Origin: Augochlora pura
Taxonomy: Eukaryota; Arthropoda; Insecta; Hymenoptera; Halictidae
NCBI RefSeq assembly: GCF_028453695.1
Contig: NC_135772.1
Location: forward strand, 13,950,001-14,014,000
Length of the DNA: 64,000 bases
Reading direction: 5' to 3'
The translations under genes and the position numbers were made by a program. The notes beneath the pieces are model-generated. The model was given only the letters and a program-made list of their open reading frames with translations, was not told the DNA's origin and searched no databases. Below are positions 22,001 to 34,827 of the stretch, piece after piece (position 1 is the first letter of the stretch; the number at the start of each line of letters is the position of its first letter).

Positions 22001-25000
22001 TTACATTATATATCCGAAATAGTTTCAAACATCCGAAAGTGTAACGAAAATGCAAACGATTCTTATAATCGGTCGAATTAATTAAGATAATCATTGTTTT
22101 CCTTACTGTTTATATATGTACAAGATTAGAACGAGTATAATAACTCCTAGAAGACCCAAGACAGCGCCGAACACTGCAACCAGCAGGACGCTACTGCCCA
22201 ACCAGGCAGGTGCAGCTCTCGCAGCAATTGGCAATGACCCAGTGTTTGGTATGTGGACGATAACTGGGATCATACTAGACCTGGTATAACAGTATAAAAC
22301 ATAACTCCGTAAAACAATATGAAATTAAGTAATCGACGACGTTAGGAATTCTTTTATTTCTGTTTTCTTTGCATACCTAGGAGGACGACCCGAGTCGGAA
22401 GCGACAGCTACCAATCGTGCCAGGGAACCATTGATCGTTGATGCTGTCCTCAGCATCAGCTCTCCGCTGTCTCGAATCTCGAATGACCTGATGCAATTGA
22501 AGTTTTAGTGATTTATATTAAGTAGTGTTTACGCAGAGTGATGAGAAGAGTTCAGAACTTCTTAGGCTATTGGTACTTGTTAAACATTGTTGAAAGGTCC
22601 TAATAAACGTGACTCTAATAGTTAATATTTTAATATGTTACAGACGATCCTTCTATGTCATTTTATACAGTATTCAAATGTACACGCGTAGTTTTAACAA
22701 TACCTTGCATCGGGACCTCGAAGAGACAGGCTAACTTTGTCGTCTCTGTCGCCATCGGCGGCCTCCAGTTTTCCTAAAGATATCATTATTAAGATCGCAT
22801 GACCGGGTATTAATGAATTCATAGGACGAAACCGTGCAAGAGAAAGTAGCTCACCGACAATGGATCCCTCTTTCAAGGTTGCAGCGTGAAATTCATATCT
22901 GGGATGACGAAACCGGGGTTCCCATTCATTTACGTCCTCGACGGAAACGTTCACCCGCGACGTGTCGTTCTGAAATAAAATGTTCGATATCAGCTAATCA
23001 TAAATGCGTGCGATTTCAATAAATGGACTCTTGTAATTTTTACGAGTCAATACAATGAAGTTATCCTTCATTTTCTTCATTCTTGCGTGCGATAAATTAT
23101 TGGTATTGGTTAATTTGTATACCAGCACGAAAATTTCCAAGTAAGAGGAACGCTCCGCTTTCGAGAAACAAATTGACCCGAACAAACGACGAGGGTTAAG
23201 AAACTCACATGATGGCCGTCGGTGACGCGAACCAGAAAACTATGATGGATTCGTCTCTCGTAGTCCAAAGTTCCTTTTAATATCAGCTCGCCGGAGTTCG
23301 TGATGGAGAATCTCTCTAGATCCTCGATCGCTCCGACCAGCCAGAACCTTAAATTCTGGAACAGACACGTACGCAGATATACGTATGAGAAAGTTCGTTA
23401 GCACGGATCATCAATTTCTGTTTTTCGTACTCACGGAATCCACTTTATTCACTCCTGTCGTTAATAAAACGCTACCGGGTGGCGTGTTCTCGGGGATACT
23501 CGTGTGATGATCCCGTCTGATGAACTTGATAGGCAATCTTCCGCCTAATTCGCGTCGTTTTGATTGATTAGTGCTGTTTTAGGAATGGAATCGATCAAAC
23601 GTAACTGTTAATTGCTTACCAGCGGTGGGCTCCACGCTCCAATCGCTTTCCCGGGATACAACGATCGTCGAGAGCGCATATTTGTCCGCATTGTCTACCT
23701 GCGTGGCCTGTAATTGCATTCATTCAGTTTTTATCTTCAGTGTTTATTTGCATTTTAAGTGCATTGCTTGTTAAACATTTACGATTCACGGCTAAGCGTT
23801 CACCTTCATTTTGTCAATAATAATAGCAATTTCGATTACCAATGAACAAAGCACACCGTGTAATAAATTCAAATAATATCTTTCGAGAGCCGATACATTA
23901 AAAATAAGAGACATATCTGCCAGAGATAAAGAAAATACTGTACAAGGCATAAATGATTAGACGCGGCGATAGCGATTTAGCGACTGTCCACGCGTTGGAA
24001 TCACCGTTCCATCTCATTCCATCATATCATTAGTCAGGCGCATCACTCGATAAATACATTAATATTTAGTTGAACGATGGTATTATTCGTCTTATTATTA
24101 TAAATTTTCACCGTATCCGCGGATGACGCCATGTACAATCAAATTGAATATTAGCTTTTAATGTAGTATTGGTTTTTCCTTGATAAACTGTCAACTTTTG
24201 CGTTGACCAGCGTGTGTTTCAAGGCTCGCAAATGAGAAAATTCGAAATAATGAATCTTAAGTTCTTGGTGTTCGTATAAATTCTAACATAAATTACCATA
24301 TAAATTGTTTAAATGTTAAAGTTTTTGGGGTCAATCGGTAATTAGCCCTAGTTTTGCCGGTGCCAAGACTGTCCGTGAAACAGTTTAATCAAGTGCAATA
24401 ATGGAGTACGCTATTTACCTTGACAACGATCGTTGCCGGAGAGAGCAGTTCATGCTCGTGTAGCAGTCGCGTGATGGTAACTTCGGCAGTATCAGGATTT
24501 AACGTAAGGAACGGCAGAATTCCACCTTGGATCGTGTATTTTACCGGTGCGTTGATTCCCACGTCTTGATCTACAGCTTTTATCGGAGCAGGGTCCACTA
24601 TCAGCACTCTCCGCTAAAAAATATATTCGATTCATACTCAATTTATCAGTCTCTGCAATCTTCAACCGTATGAATGCCACAGATCTTTACAGCGTTCTCT
24701 TCGTTAAAAACATTAGGCAACGCAATAGTGCTTCTTTAATTAATTGACTTAATTCTTTAATTAATTAGATTACTTAAAACGTTAAGTCGTTGAAAAGTTT
24801 TTTAATTAATGAAAAAGTTGCTTCAAATGACCTCAGAATGATATTAGCAACGTTTTGTAGTCGTACCAGTTTTATTTGTCGAGGGATGATGATTTTATAC
24901 TGATCACTTTGAAAGGCAGGATTCTGGTCATCAGCATCGATTACGTTCACGTGGAGCGTCGTGGTGGACGATTTCGGTGGATTCCCTTGATCCTGATGGT

Positions 25001-28000
25001 AGAAAACAATTCTCTTGTAAACTCACGATATTTCAAATAATTGCAATTGTATTTATTAATTACCTGTGCGCGGATGTCAACGGAGAAATTAGATAGACTC
25101 TCGTAATCCAGTGGCTTCCTAAGAACCAGGGTCCCCTCCAAAGCGTTCACGAATACGAAATAGTCCTGGAAAAACGTATTGACGTAGAAGGCATACAATC
25201 TAGAGCAACAATTTGATCGGTGATCATTTTTATAATAATCAGTCCCTTTATACAAATTCATGCTTTTGTAAGAAACTTTCTTTTCTGTTTTTGTATTTGA
25301 AATATTCTGAAAAATGTCTTTTATTCTGTATAATGCGCATGCCGCGGATATTTATATTTATTTATTTATACTTTAAATCATAACAATTGCTTTAATTGTA
25401 ATACAATTGCTTTAATTGTAACATTTTATCTGTCTAACCTGTATATTTTTCTGCGCATTTATCGTACGTAAAATAAATTTTATGCGATTTTTGTGTAATT
25501 GTAATGAAAAATATAAATTACTGAATGCGGTCCGGGTAAAACAGCATATTGTACAGTAGAAAAGGGTCCTGGCTGATCGGCGTCCACGGCTCGCACCCCT
25601 TGCAGAACCCTTGTGCCAACCACAGTGACCTAAAATTGAGACAATAAAGTCGAAAGAATAAGTATATATTGATTGTGCAAGTATTTCGGGCAAGTACAAG
25701 CGTATTACCTCCGAGATATTAAGTACGTAAGGCGCGTTAACAAATTGCGGGGCATTGTCATTCGCGTCAGTCACGCGAATATTAACTGGTATCACGAATC
25801 CCTGTTGATAAGAAGCAAACAATGAGAATTAATTAAAAGTATGATTTCGATGTAACATGGTGCAAACATAATAACTTTTTATAACATTTATCTATGTATA
25901 ATAATATTATTATGTATTATTATTATTATTGTTATTATTATTATGTATAAAATAAAGTATTTTTGCACCGATCAACATCGAATAAAATATATCGCAACTT
26001 TCGTGAAGTAATGAACTATGTTTTTAACGTGTCGCATTTTCGTATCATCTGTACTCCTTGTTGTGCGCAAGAATTTCTTTTTAAGCAATGCAGAAGAAAT
26101 TAACAATATTATAGGGTAGTAGATTGTAATTTCGTTACTGCACAATGGTAAATTGAAGCTTACTGGATCCAACGTGTGTTTCCTTTCGCAAATGACATTC
26201 ACGTAGACGCTGGCAGGTCCGTCGATACCCTCTTTGTCAAGGGGTCTGACCAGAGACAGGTTCTTCGAATACGCTGCGAACGCGACAGGACTGTCTATCT
26301 CCTGGAGCCTGAGTTCGATATCACCCTGGGGTGAGGGATCTCCTAGCACACCGAGGACGCCCACGGTGTCACCGACCGGTAGATCTTCGTTGACGAAGAG
26401 GTGCGCGGCGGTGGCACCATTCTCCAGGAAACATCGCGCGTCACGGATCACTATAAAAATCAAGTACGATAAGTCTCCAGGCCCTGACATTAACTTTATA
26501 ATCTTTTAGAGACTACAATATCTAATTAAGAACTTATTAACAAATTATTCTATGTCAACGGCGATTGCAACTTCAATCATTCCCCAATGATATAATCTAA
26601 TAATTTCGTTTTATATTATTATGCAGGAAATGATTTTTAAGATTCCACTAGTGTAGTAAAATAATTGAAAATCCTATCAACCCCTTTGCACTATAAACAT
26701 CGTGTCAGACTCACGATATCGTGCAGAATCTACGAAACAAAGTTTTTCCATTATGTAAATTCTAAAATGAAAGTAATTGAAATCATACGGGAAATAAAAA
26801 TCATTTTCTTACGGAAATGATCAAGGACAAAGAAAGTGGTGGTAATCAACGTAGGTAAGAAAGAAAATGTATTGCTCTTTAGGAATAAATCGAAAAGTTC
26901 AAAATACGAATTTAAAGAACTTGAAAGCGGTTTTCTTGAAACATTGCTGTTGAAGGTCAGCTTTCAGATGCCGGAAGTGGGGAGAAGATTCGGTTGGCAC
27001 AATACTAACAAAGATTTTTTTTTCAGCTTCCTGCTGATACACGCGATCAAGTCTCCTCGATGCGTGCTGAGAAACGGTGCCTGGATGTGGTTTTGGGGTT
27101 TCCGGGGTTTGAAAAACTGGTTTAGCAAATAGTTGAGAACAACGGTGACTCTTATATGGAATGCTTACCATCCCATAGATCACAGTTAAATTATCAATAA
27201 ACTACTTAATCGTCGCCTAATGTATGAAAGCTGGAAAGGGTGAATTTCTTCAAATGTTTACACTAAAATATCCCTTAACCCTTTGCACTACGATTCCTTT
27301 TACGCTGCGTTCATTAGCACTTATTTATCCTTAATATTTTTAATAAAAGGACCAAACAATTTTTCTTCCTTTTATTGTCTTTATGTATTTTTGTTCCTAA
27401 GCTTTGCTAACAGAAGAATTTATTTTTATTTCAACGTAGAAGAAATTAATAATATTCAGTAGAAGAAATTAATAATATTCATATTTAGTAGATCTTGCAT
27501 GGAATCTGTATCACAAGTCTGACTCGTTATAATAGTGTAAGGGATTAATGAAAGTCGTTTTCGTAGAAGACTTGCAACCACAGTGCGTCTTTTTTCCGTC
27601 TTAATCATTTGTCTGCTAGTGTACAAATAACTGATAATACAATCATACAGGAAATTTAATTGAGTTCATATTGGGCTAAGCGAAGTTCAGGCGGCCATAG
27701 CACCGAGCAATGGCAAGTGCCCTGGTAGAAACCTATATTCCAGTGGCGGATGGAGTGGTCATCCACGTTCGCGATCCGTCGTACAGATAAAAAGTTAGAT
27801 ATTCACACAGAAACACGGTAGATCCACGTGTGTCGACCAGTGGCTGCACACGTAGACGTCATTTAACAGGAGCTTGTGCACGAGGGTTAGACGTGCGCGC
27901 TCCCTTGGAGCGGAGTTCCGCCTGCTGCCAACTCACGGCGCGCCGTCGACGATGCAACGTTCCGGCGCGGCGTTGCCTTTCGTAATCTTTTTTCCCTCCC

Positions 28001-30859
28001 CGATCCGAAGACTTTTCCACAAGAAAACGATGATACTCGCTTTAACGAAGGTGGATTCTAACGTAGCACTGCAGCGCGGAGAATAATCTGATTAAGAGTC
28101 GACGCACACGGGCCCGCACACCGGCCGCTCTCGAGCCAGAACAATCAATATTTTTGCCGCTTCGAAGACTTTTCCAGGAGGGAACGATGTGGTATTCGCC
28201 TTAATGACGAAGGGGATTTTTAACGTAGCATCGCGCTGCTGAAAATAGTCGGAAGCCAACGGACACTGACCACTTTCGAGCCACAACGATAAATATTTTC
28301 GCCACGTGGGTCATTTTGTAAACGACGAATTGTAAATGAATATTGAAAAAATGAAGGAAATTTGCTTGTCGCTTATAATATAATTTTGTTATAGAATTGA
28401 TGCTCAAATGTATAAAATTGAGAAAGTCAAATACAAATATTCGTCATAGAGAACAGGTAACACATTTTTCAGCATTTGAGAAAGAAACGGTGGTCAGTCA
28501 TCGTGTGAAAGGTCCTGCATTACATACATGTATAATTGCAATGATACTAAATAGTTTAGAGAATTTGCGTGACAAAGTACAAATTACCGTATTACGCGTA
28601 AATGTGATTTAAGTACTCAAATGAATGAATAATTTCGTAATTAAATCTTTCCGGTACACTAGAACATCGATTATACGGTCCTCCCATATTACAATTTTTT
28701 ATTTTACCGACCAGTATGCAAAACGATCTACGATAATAATTGATAAAAACCAAATTTGTCACTAAGTAACGTTCAACATTAGTGTCACTCTGATTAGCAT
28801 AGATAATCGAGGTTCCACTGTGTTTTACTTTCAATTTTAGAAATGTAATCTGGAAAATTCAATTAAAAATTTATATTTAGGAGGTATAAATTACTAATAG
28901 TATACTTAAACTGTATTAGAACAAATAACCAAATTCTTCGCAGTACATTTGTCCTAGAAATAGAAAACACAGCCGTAAAAATGTTGCAATTGTAAGAACG
29001 GCGAAATTCATCCTTAGAATTATTTATCCGCTATGCTACAAGCTCTATTAACCAGTCTATGCAATAAGAAGTAACGTAAAATTTACAAGTAAAATGCTCG
29101 CTTATGCGCTATCTCAACAACTGACGAGCTTCCTGTATAACGAGATAACGGGTGACTGTTATGGAAATGAGGGATACCGATCGCGTGAATAAGCAGATTA
29201 ACGTTCCCGACAAAATTGTCGAGAGTTATGATTAGCAAAGAAAGTATCGCGCAGTTACACGAAATCACGCACGGAGGAAAATCCGTGTCCGCGGATTTCA
29301 TTAATTAATTATTCAACGGCGCGCACGAAAACCAGGAACTCGATGAATCAAGTGTTAATCAGAGTTTCCCTTCCATTCACTCTTCGCTAAGCAATTTAAA
29401 CTTTTAAAGTGTAATTCCAGTCATTCCATTGTATTTCATCCCTTCTCGTACAAGTAGCTATCATTGCTATAACTTAGCAGACGTCTGAATATACAATTTA
29501 TCTATTAAACGCCAATAAATGAGGTGATACTTTTGCCAGTATGTACTTCAGTTTCAGAACAATCCTAATTGTAACTCTCAGTTTATCTAATATATTTAAT
29601 CTACTCAATATATTTTTAAAAGAAACAAGGAACTACTGGATAGTATTCAGAATAATTTTTCAATTAACTTTTTATTGTATTTTTAAACCTTTTTAAACTG
29701 ATGTAAACGTCAGTCGTTTTGAAAATGTCTGTATTATTTAGTGACAATCCATGCTAACAATGAACACAAATAACTCGCGGGACAGATTGGAAGAAATGTT
29801 TAAAAATACTTTGTTTAACCTTTGATATTTTTATGGAGAAAATGTCATCCTTAAATAATAAAAGTTTTATAAAACTGGATTAATTTAGGCTGTTTATTAA
29901 AAAAGGATCCACGCGAAGAACAAAATATTTCTGACTGTTCACTATCTATGTAAGTATTAAACAAATAAGTAACATACATCATCAATATAATTGTATTTTC
30001 TCCAAATAAAAGTGGACAATATAATTGCAGAGAAAGACAAATTACTACCGTGTTTCTTCCTAATCAGATAATCCACCTAATTCCACCAATTAGAACTAGA
30101 ATACCATTTTAATTACAATGCTGTCCAGTTTCCAATGAAAATATCTCTTTCACCCGCCTCTCTCCTATCACGTTTCGCGGATATCACGTCCACGTACTTA
30201 CGAAACACGTCGTTTCTTACCACCTGTGCCCACCTCGTCGCAAATGCACTTCCCTGTCATGCCGTATTCAATATTTTTTTGCAATCGCGTAGAGCAGTGC
30301 AAGAAACGTTAATTATAATTATTAACACGCTCGCGAAGTGGATCACCCATTTCCATCGTCCCTGGAGCGTTCAAAAGCAACGAAAATAAAGAAGAAGAAG
30401 AAGACCTAGGAAGAAAAGGACACCGGCGATAGACTAGCGTGTCACAATTTTCGCAAGACCGTCGTCAACTTTCCAAATCGTTCGATCGTTGTCTCCGCGA
30501 ATGCCGGCGACGGGCATCGAAGGGAAACGGAACTTTCGTAGTCATCTCAGGCCTTAGTTTCCGTTGCAACCTGCGATCCCCGTGCGTAACCGTTCGCACG
30601 CGATCAACCGTGTGATGAAACGGAAGAAGGGGACCGATTAAGGTCGCGAGCAAATTGGTCGCCGCCACTGGCTAAGGTAGAGGCAGGCTGGGAAGACAAG
30701 GGAGCAGGGCAAACCGCGGAACAGACGGGACGAAAAGGTGGAAGCAGGGGCAGGAGGTGAACAGGTGGCGTGAGAAAACGAGGAGGACCCACATTGTCCA
30801 CTGTAGAAGTGCAGCGTGCAGCACAGAATTGGCAGGATCCTGAGAACGTTGTGTCTCAT
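19010..30859 (-). CDS. Single-pass cadherin with five extracellular cadherin repeats
   Basis: Seventeen exons join in frame to about 834 residues: 30793-30859, 26164-26450, 25709-25801, 25522-25629, 25064-25165, 24867-24992, 24419-24613, 23620-23707, 23435-23544, 23209-23355, 22855-22969, 22704-22773, 22377-22487, 22107-22280, 21404-21750, 20392-20666 and 19010-19099. A signal peptide (MRHNVLRILPILCCTLHFYS) leads into CFLENGATAAHLFVNEDLP. Cadherin calcium motifs recur: DANDNAP, DADQPGPF, LDYES, DADDQNP, LDYER and DVNEWEP. One membrane helix (SSVLLVAVFGAVLGLLGVII) precedes a cytoplasmic tail of about 250 residues that is acidic, then proline-rich. The last 29 residues, from a separate small exon, end LTVYF, a possible PDZ ligand. 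The exon-1 assignment across a 4.3-kb intron is inferred from phase and signal peptide. The closest named family may be Drosophila Cad86C or Cad99C; this is not certain. Confidence 0.87.
19794..19960. repeat. TTAA-type repeat end and ATA/GCA microsatellite
   Basis: TTAACCCTCGCCGTACC followed by a short GGGTTCTTTC/AGACCC inverted motif looks like the end of a TTAA-flanked element, but no partner end was found. At about 19905-19950 lies a microsatellite of AATAATAGC and AAT units. Confidence 0.45.
20781..20810. repeat. 30-bp perfect AT palindrome
   Basis: A perfect 30-base palindrome composed only of A and T (half TTTAATTATATAATT), in the intron just upstream of the second-last cadherin exon. 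Confidence 0.9.
26688..26830. repeat. Decayed relative of the 27275-27548 element, opposite orientation
   Basis: CCCTTTGCACTATAAACATC followed by GTCAGACTC resembles the complement of the right end of the TTAA element at 42150-42396. It lies just inside cadherin intron 1. Only one end is recognisable. Confidence 0.4.
27275..27548. mobile_element. TTAA-flanked MITE, copy 1 of a shared family
   Basis: The element starts TTAACCCTTTGCACTACG and ends ATAGTGTAAGGGATTAA, an imperfect inverted repeat flanked by TTAA. The interior (for example AACAGAAGAATTTATTTTTA and TAGAAGAAATTAATAATATT) matches the copy at 42150-42396. A 23-bp interior block is duplicated at about 27437-27482 in this copy only. 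No coding capacity is seen. Confidence 0.8.
28007..28312. repeat. Diverged tandem duplication of ~157 bp in cadherin intron 1
   Basis: Two consecutive units begin GAAGACTTTTCCA (28007 and 28164). They share blocks such as CGAAGG, TAACGTAGCA, CGAGCCA.AAC and ATATTTT.GCC in the same order. The segment is more GC-rich than the intron around it. It holds no convincing open frame. Confidence 0.75.
28313..30792. other. Remainder of cadherin intron 1
   Basis: About 2.5 kb. AT-rich up to roughly 30100, then richer in GC toward the predicted signal-peptide exon. No further exon, RNA gene or defined repeat was recognised. Confidence 0.45.
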
Positions 30860-31028
30860 GGCGAACCAAGAACATCCTTCACCGGTCCCAGCATCCACCG
30901 ATGCATCTATAATTGAAAAACATTTACGATTCGATTAGCAGTTATTGTCGAGAGATTGCGATTTAGGAATTCGACGTGTAATCGTTAGGTAGTGCCCATA
31001 GATTCGCGCTGTTTAATTATTTTGTTAT

Positions 31029-31300
31029 TTAACCCTTATCCGTCCTTTGTCTTACCGACATTATTTCTAAATTCTAGATAATCAATTTTAATGACAGAAA
31101 ATCATGGGAAAAGAGATTATGGAGAGTTTCATTCTTTGCACTCAATTCTTCCCTTTCAGGGGGGACAACAAAAATACCGATAATTATGGTACTTTTAGCA
31201 TTAACAATTTTTCTTTCATTATTTTCTACTGCTGTAAAAATAAATATTTCCGACCTTTTGATAGGTGATCAGGAAAAATTCTCGAAATGTAAAGGGTTAA
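31029..31300. mobile_element. TTAA-flanked MITE
   Basis: Starts TTAACCCTTATCCGTCC and ends GTAAAGGGTTAA, giving a TTAACCCTT / AAGGGTTAA inverted terminus with TTAA on both sides. It is 272 bp, nearly the length of the other TTAA elements in the window, with no open frame. Interior sequence differs from the 7511 and 27275 elements, so it is a separate family or subfamily. Confidence 0.65.
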
Positions 31301-34300
31301 AGTGAAATTGCACACGTTTAAAATGTTGCAAGAAGTGTTGAATCGTTGCAAAACAAACATAGCGAGTAAACGTAATCCTACAATGTTCACTGACTGCAGG
31401 AAATACAGAATTCATATTTTTAAATTTCTTTTTGAAAAAGAAAAGAATGGAAAGGAAGTGTCGCATCAATCAAAGAGAGATATTACGTCGAAGTCAACTC
31501 GGAAATTACTCATTACAAACAAGAAAGAAAAACGCTATCAGATCTTGATTAGACTTAACTGGATTATCAAAACATAGTTGCTTATTATCAGATTGTGTCT
31601 GTCACATATATTGCGATCAGTATAAATATATTCTTATCGCAAAGTCATGGGTCGTTTTAAAATTTAAAAAAAAATTTTTTTTTTATCTATAAAGGATTAG
31701 AAAATAAATTCCTTTATTATATTTACTTAAAGTGTAACATGCCAGGAGGATTGTGTCGTTATTAATGAAACTATGTATTGCTAAACATGACCGCACTATC
31801 GACACATTTTAAGGTCATCTTTACGTAGCCACCATTCTCCGCTTCCCCCTTTTTTCCAAACATACTACCACCTGCCATAACTTACTTAGTAAGCATCGCC
31901 AATTTCGAGGGTCCCATTACACCGTATCATGTTTTCCCAAAACTTTACAGTTTCATTTACACGTATTTATAATTTAATTACATTCATTTCTCTAGAAACA
32001 GCGAACGTTAATTTACTTTCCTACATGACTGTATAAGCTTCTACGTATCATCCATTGTATTCTTTCCCCGAAGTTTCACATGTACCGGGAAACCTTGTAG
32101 TCTAATAATGGTTCTACTGTTCTACTGACACGAGAAACACAATCGGTAAGCGATAGTTGCCCCGTGCGCCGTGGGGCACGAGCAAACAGCGAACAACAAA
32201 AGCGAGCGTAAACATTTGTTGGATCGATGTCGGATGATCCAGTGACGGGCCAAAAAAAAAACGAGCGTCCGTGTCTGCAACCGGTGAACATAACGCGTGG
32301 TTAGAAAGCATGCGAAGAAACTACTTTATTACGTGAAACCTAGATACGTGGAACGACATCCGAATCCGGTAAGTGGGGGTGGCGAGAGGGATAGTTCGAC
32401 GATAGTGCGCGTTTCAGGCCAAAGATGGAATCGGCCTCTGAGAAAACGGTCTCTCCTTTTTCCTTGTTCGAAGGTTTCTTAAATACCACTCGACTGGAAC
32501 GAATCATTTTTACTGTACACGTTAAGTACTTGATGTCAGGCTTAAATGTACCCGCGAAATTATAGTAATTTAATGAATGGAGCTGAAACTAGAAAGTTAA
32601 AATTAATCGCAGTGGATGCTACCGTGTCACTTTGACATTTCATGAATTTAGTCAACTTATTTTAGTTTATTAAAATAGTTCACATTGTAAATTAAAATTT
32701 ATTATTATTAAATTGAAATTCACATTTATTATATTTAAGTGTATTATAAATTTTAGTTCATTCTGATAGTTTATTCTATTTAGTGTATTTTTAAAAGTTT
32801 ATTCTAAAATAAATAGAAATGAATTTCTAGTCAAATATTAGTGTTACCAATAAGTGCCAATAAGCCGACGTGTTAAAAAATAAGTTCTTGCTTTCCTTTT
32901 TATTGTCACTATTCACAGAAACAATGATTACTCTCGAGTCATATGTTTCAGAAATGAGATATACAATTGTTTGCTTTGAAAATGAATTTTTGCGCTAATA
33001 TATCTAGTCGACTTATCAATAACTTCCGGCACAGCTAGATAGAATCCATTGTTCGTATTTATCCATTATGAGTCACCGGGAAAAACGAGTTTCGCTTTCA
33101 CTAAATAGATAAGGGTTGAAACCAAATAAAATTAAAAAAGAACAAAAAAATAAATAAGAAGACTAAATAAATGTCTCGTGAAAAACTGGAAGTTATTCAT
33201 GGTTCGAGCTAGTACGATCAAATGTATTAATTGAGATTTACAAAAGGTGTGAAGGTTGAAAGAATAGTGGACATTATCGTACATATTGGCTTTCCTGTTT
33301 TTAATTTCAAAGATTATTAAGTCGACAGTCAAGGTGTGGAATAAACAGCTGGTGCAGCCTGCGCCCTTATTGGCTTCCTTACAATTCACTTTCTCAGCTG
33401 GAAGAAGGGCACGCATTATACCAGCTGCTTCTTTAAATGCTGCAACGCGTAATATACAGTTCCTATATATTCTTTATGAAATGTAAATTACCATCTTTTT
33501 CACTTTTTATTCATTTAAATCTGCAAGGACGAATGCCGCCATATTGGCAACATCAGGTACTAATTATTAAAGTTGCAAGCAAATGATTTGATTATTTAAG
33601 TTATAAAAAATCCCAGTATCGAACACTTTGGTACATGATATTAAACTTTCGAGAAAATTCGCGACCTCAAAGTCTTTAAATTATCCTGAAACAAAACGTA
33701 CTTTACGAACAAGGACAATGGAGACCATTCATTAACGATCTTCTTAAAGTATCGAACCGAACGAGACTGTGAACTGATTCTCGTTTAACGATCAATAGGA
33801 AAATCGTTGAGAATCCCCGGCGAACACAGGGTCCTCTTTATTTTTCCACGGCCCTGCAATTGATCGATGAAACAATCTGATGGGTTAATTACACGACGTT
33901 GCACCACGTTTCGAAAACAAGGACCCGAGAACTTTCTAATCTAGTTTACTTCAACAAGTTTCCCGGTTGTATCCGTGGATCACTTCGATCGGTTTCGCCC
34001 TCGATCTCGTAATAATAAATAGCAGAAACGGTCGAGGCGCCGCGGTCGCGTCGGTACGTCGATGATGAGGCTTCGGTTAAAGATTAGCAGCGAGAAGCGG
34101 CGGTGTAATCACCGTATCCTTGTTAAAGTCGCCAATTACGTTTTCTATCGGCTGGAACAAAAGCGGTAAAAGCAAGCTGCCCCGCGAGAGTAAGCGGAAA
34201 TAAGCCGGGGAACAAGGATTCCTAGTAGGGCCAAATGATTTATACGGGATACGCGAGCCGGATACGATGGCTATGTGGGCCACGGTACTCCTCGAATTCA

Positions 34301-34783
34301 TGGGACCGTAAACTGAAACGTACTGCTATGGGCAACCGGCGTAAAGTTCTTCCCCCTGGCCAGCATTCACGGCGCGCCGCGGCCCCGCCGATTCGACGGG
34401 GGACGAATCAGATGAATCACTTCGTTTCCTTCGTTACTCGGTTTTTCAACACTTGGTTCTGTGCGCACGGTGCTATTAAGCCCGAGCATATACATCAGAT
34501 TGTACGGAAGATAATAATGCCCTTCAAAGAGAGTTGAAATGCGAATTTTAAATATTTATAGTGAATTTTATTCAACGATGTGTCGTTCATTTTGCGATTA
34601 TTCTAGAGTAGTCTCGTCCTTTATTGGCAAAAAGATGTCATAAATTTTGCGCAAAAGTCGAAATTACTTTCAGAAGGACCTAATACCAGCAGCATTGAAG
34701 AATCTACCTCGAGACAAGTAATGAAGACAACTTGTCACAATTACAAACCATGATTTAAAATTGATCTACATATTTTTCTTTTC

Positions 34784-34827
34784 GAGTATCCGTATACTCC
34801 TAGACAGCTCGACGAGTACACTCGTCG
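34784..34827. repeat. Two adjacent short palindromes
   Basis: 34784-34799 (GAGTATCCGTATACTC) and 34810-34827 (CGACGAGTACACTCGTCG) are inverted repeats lying 10 bases apart. The second has 8-bp arms and a 2-base centre, and both carry a GAGTA..ACTC type core. Confidence 0.7.
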
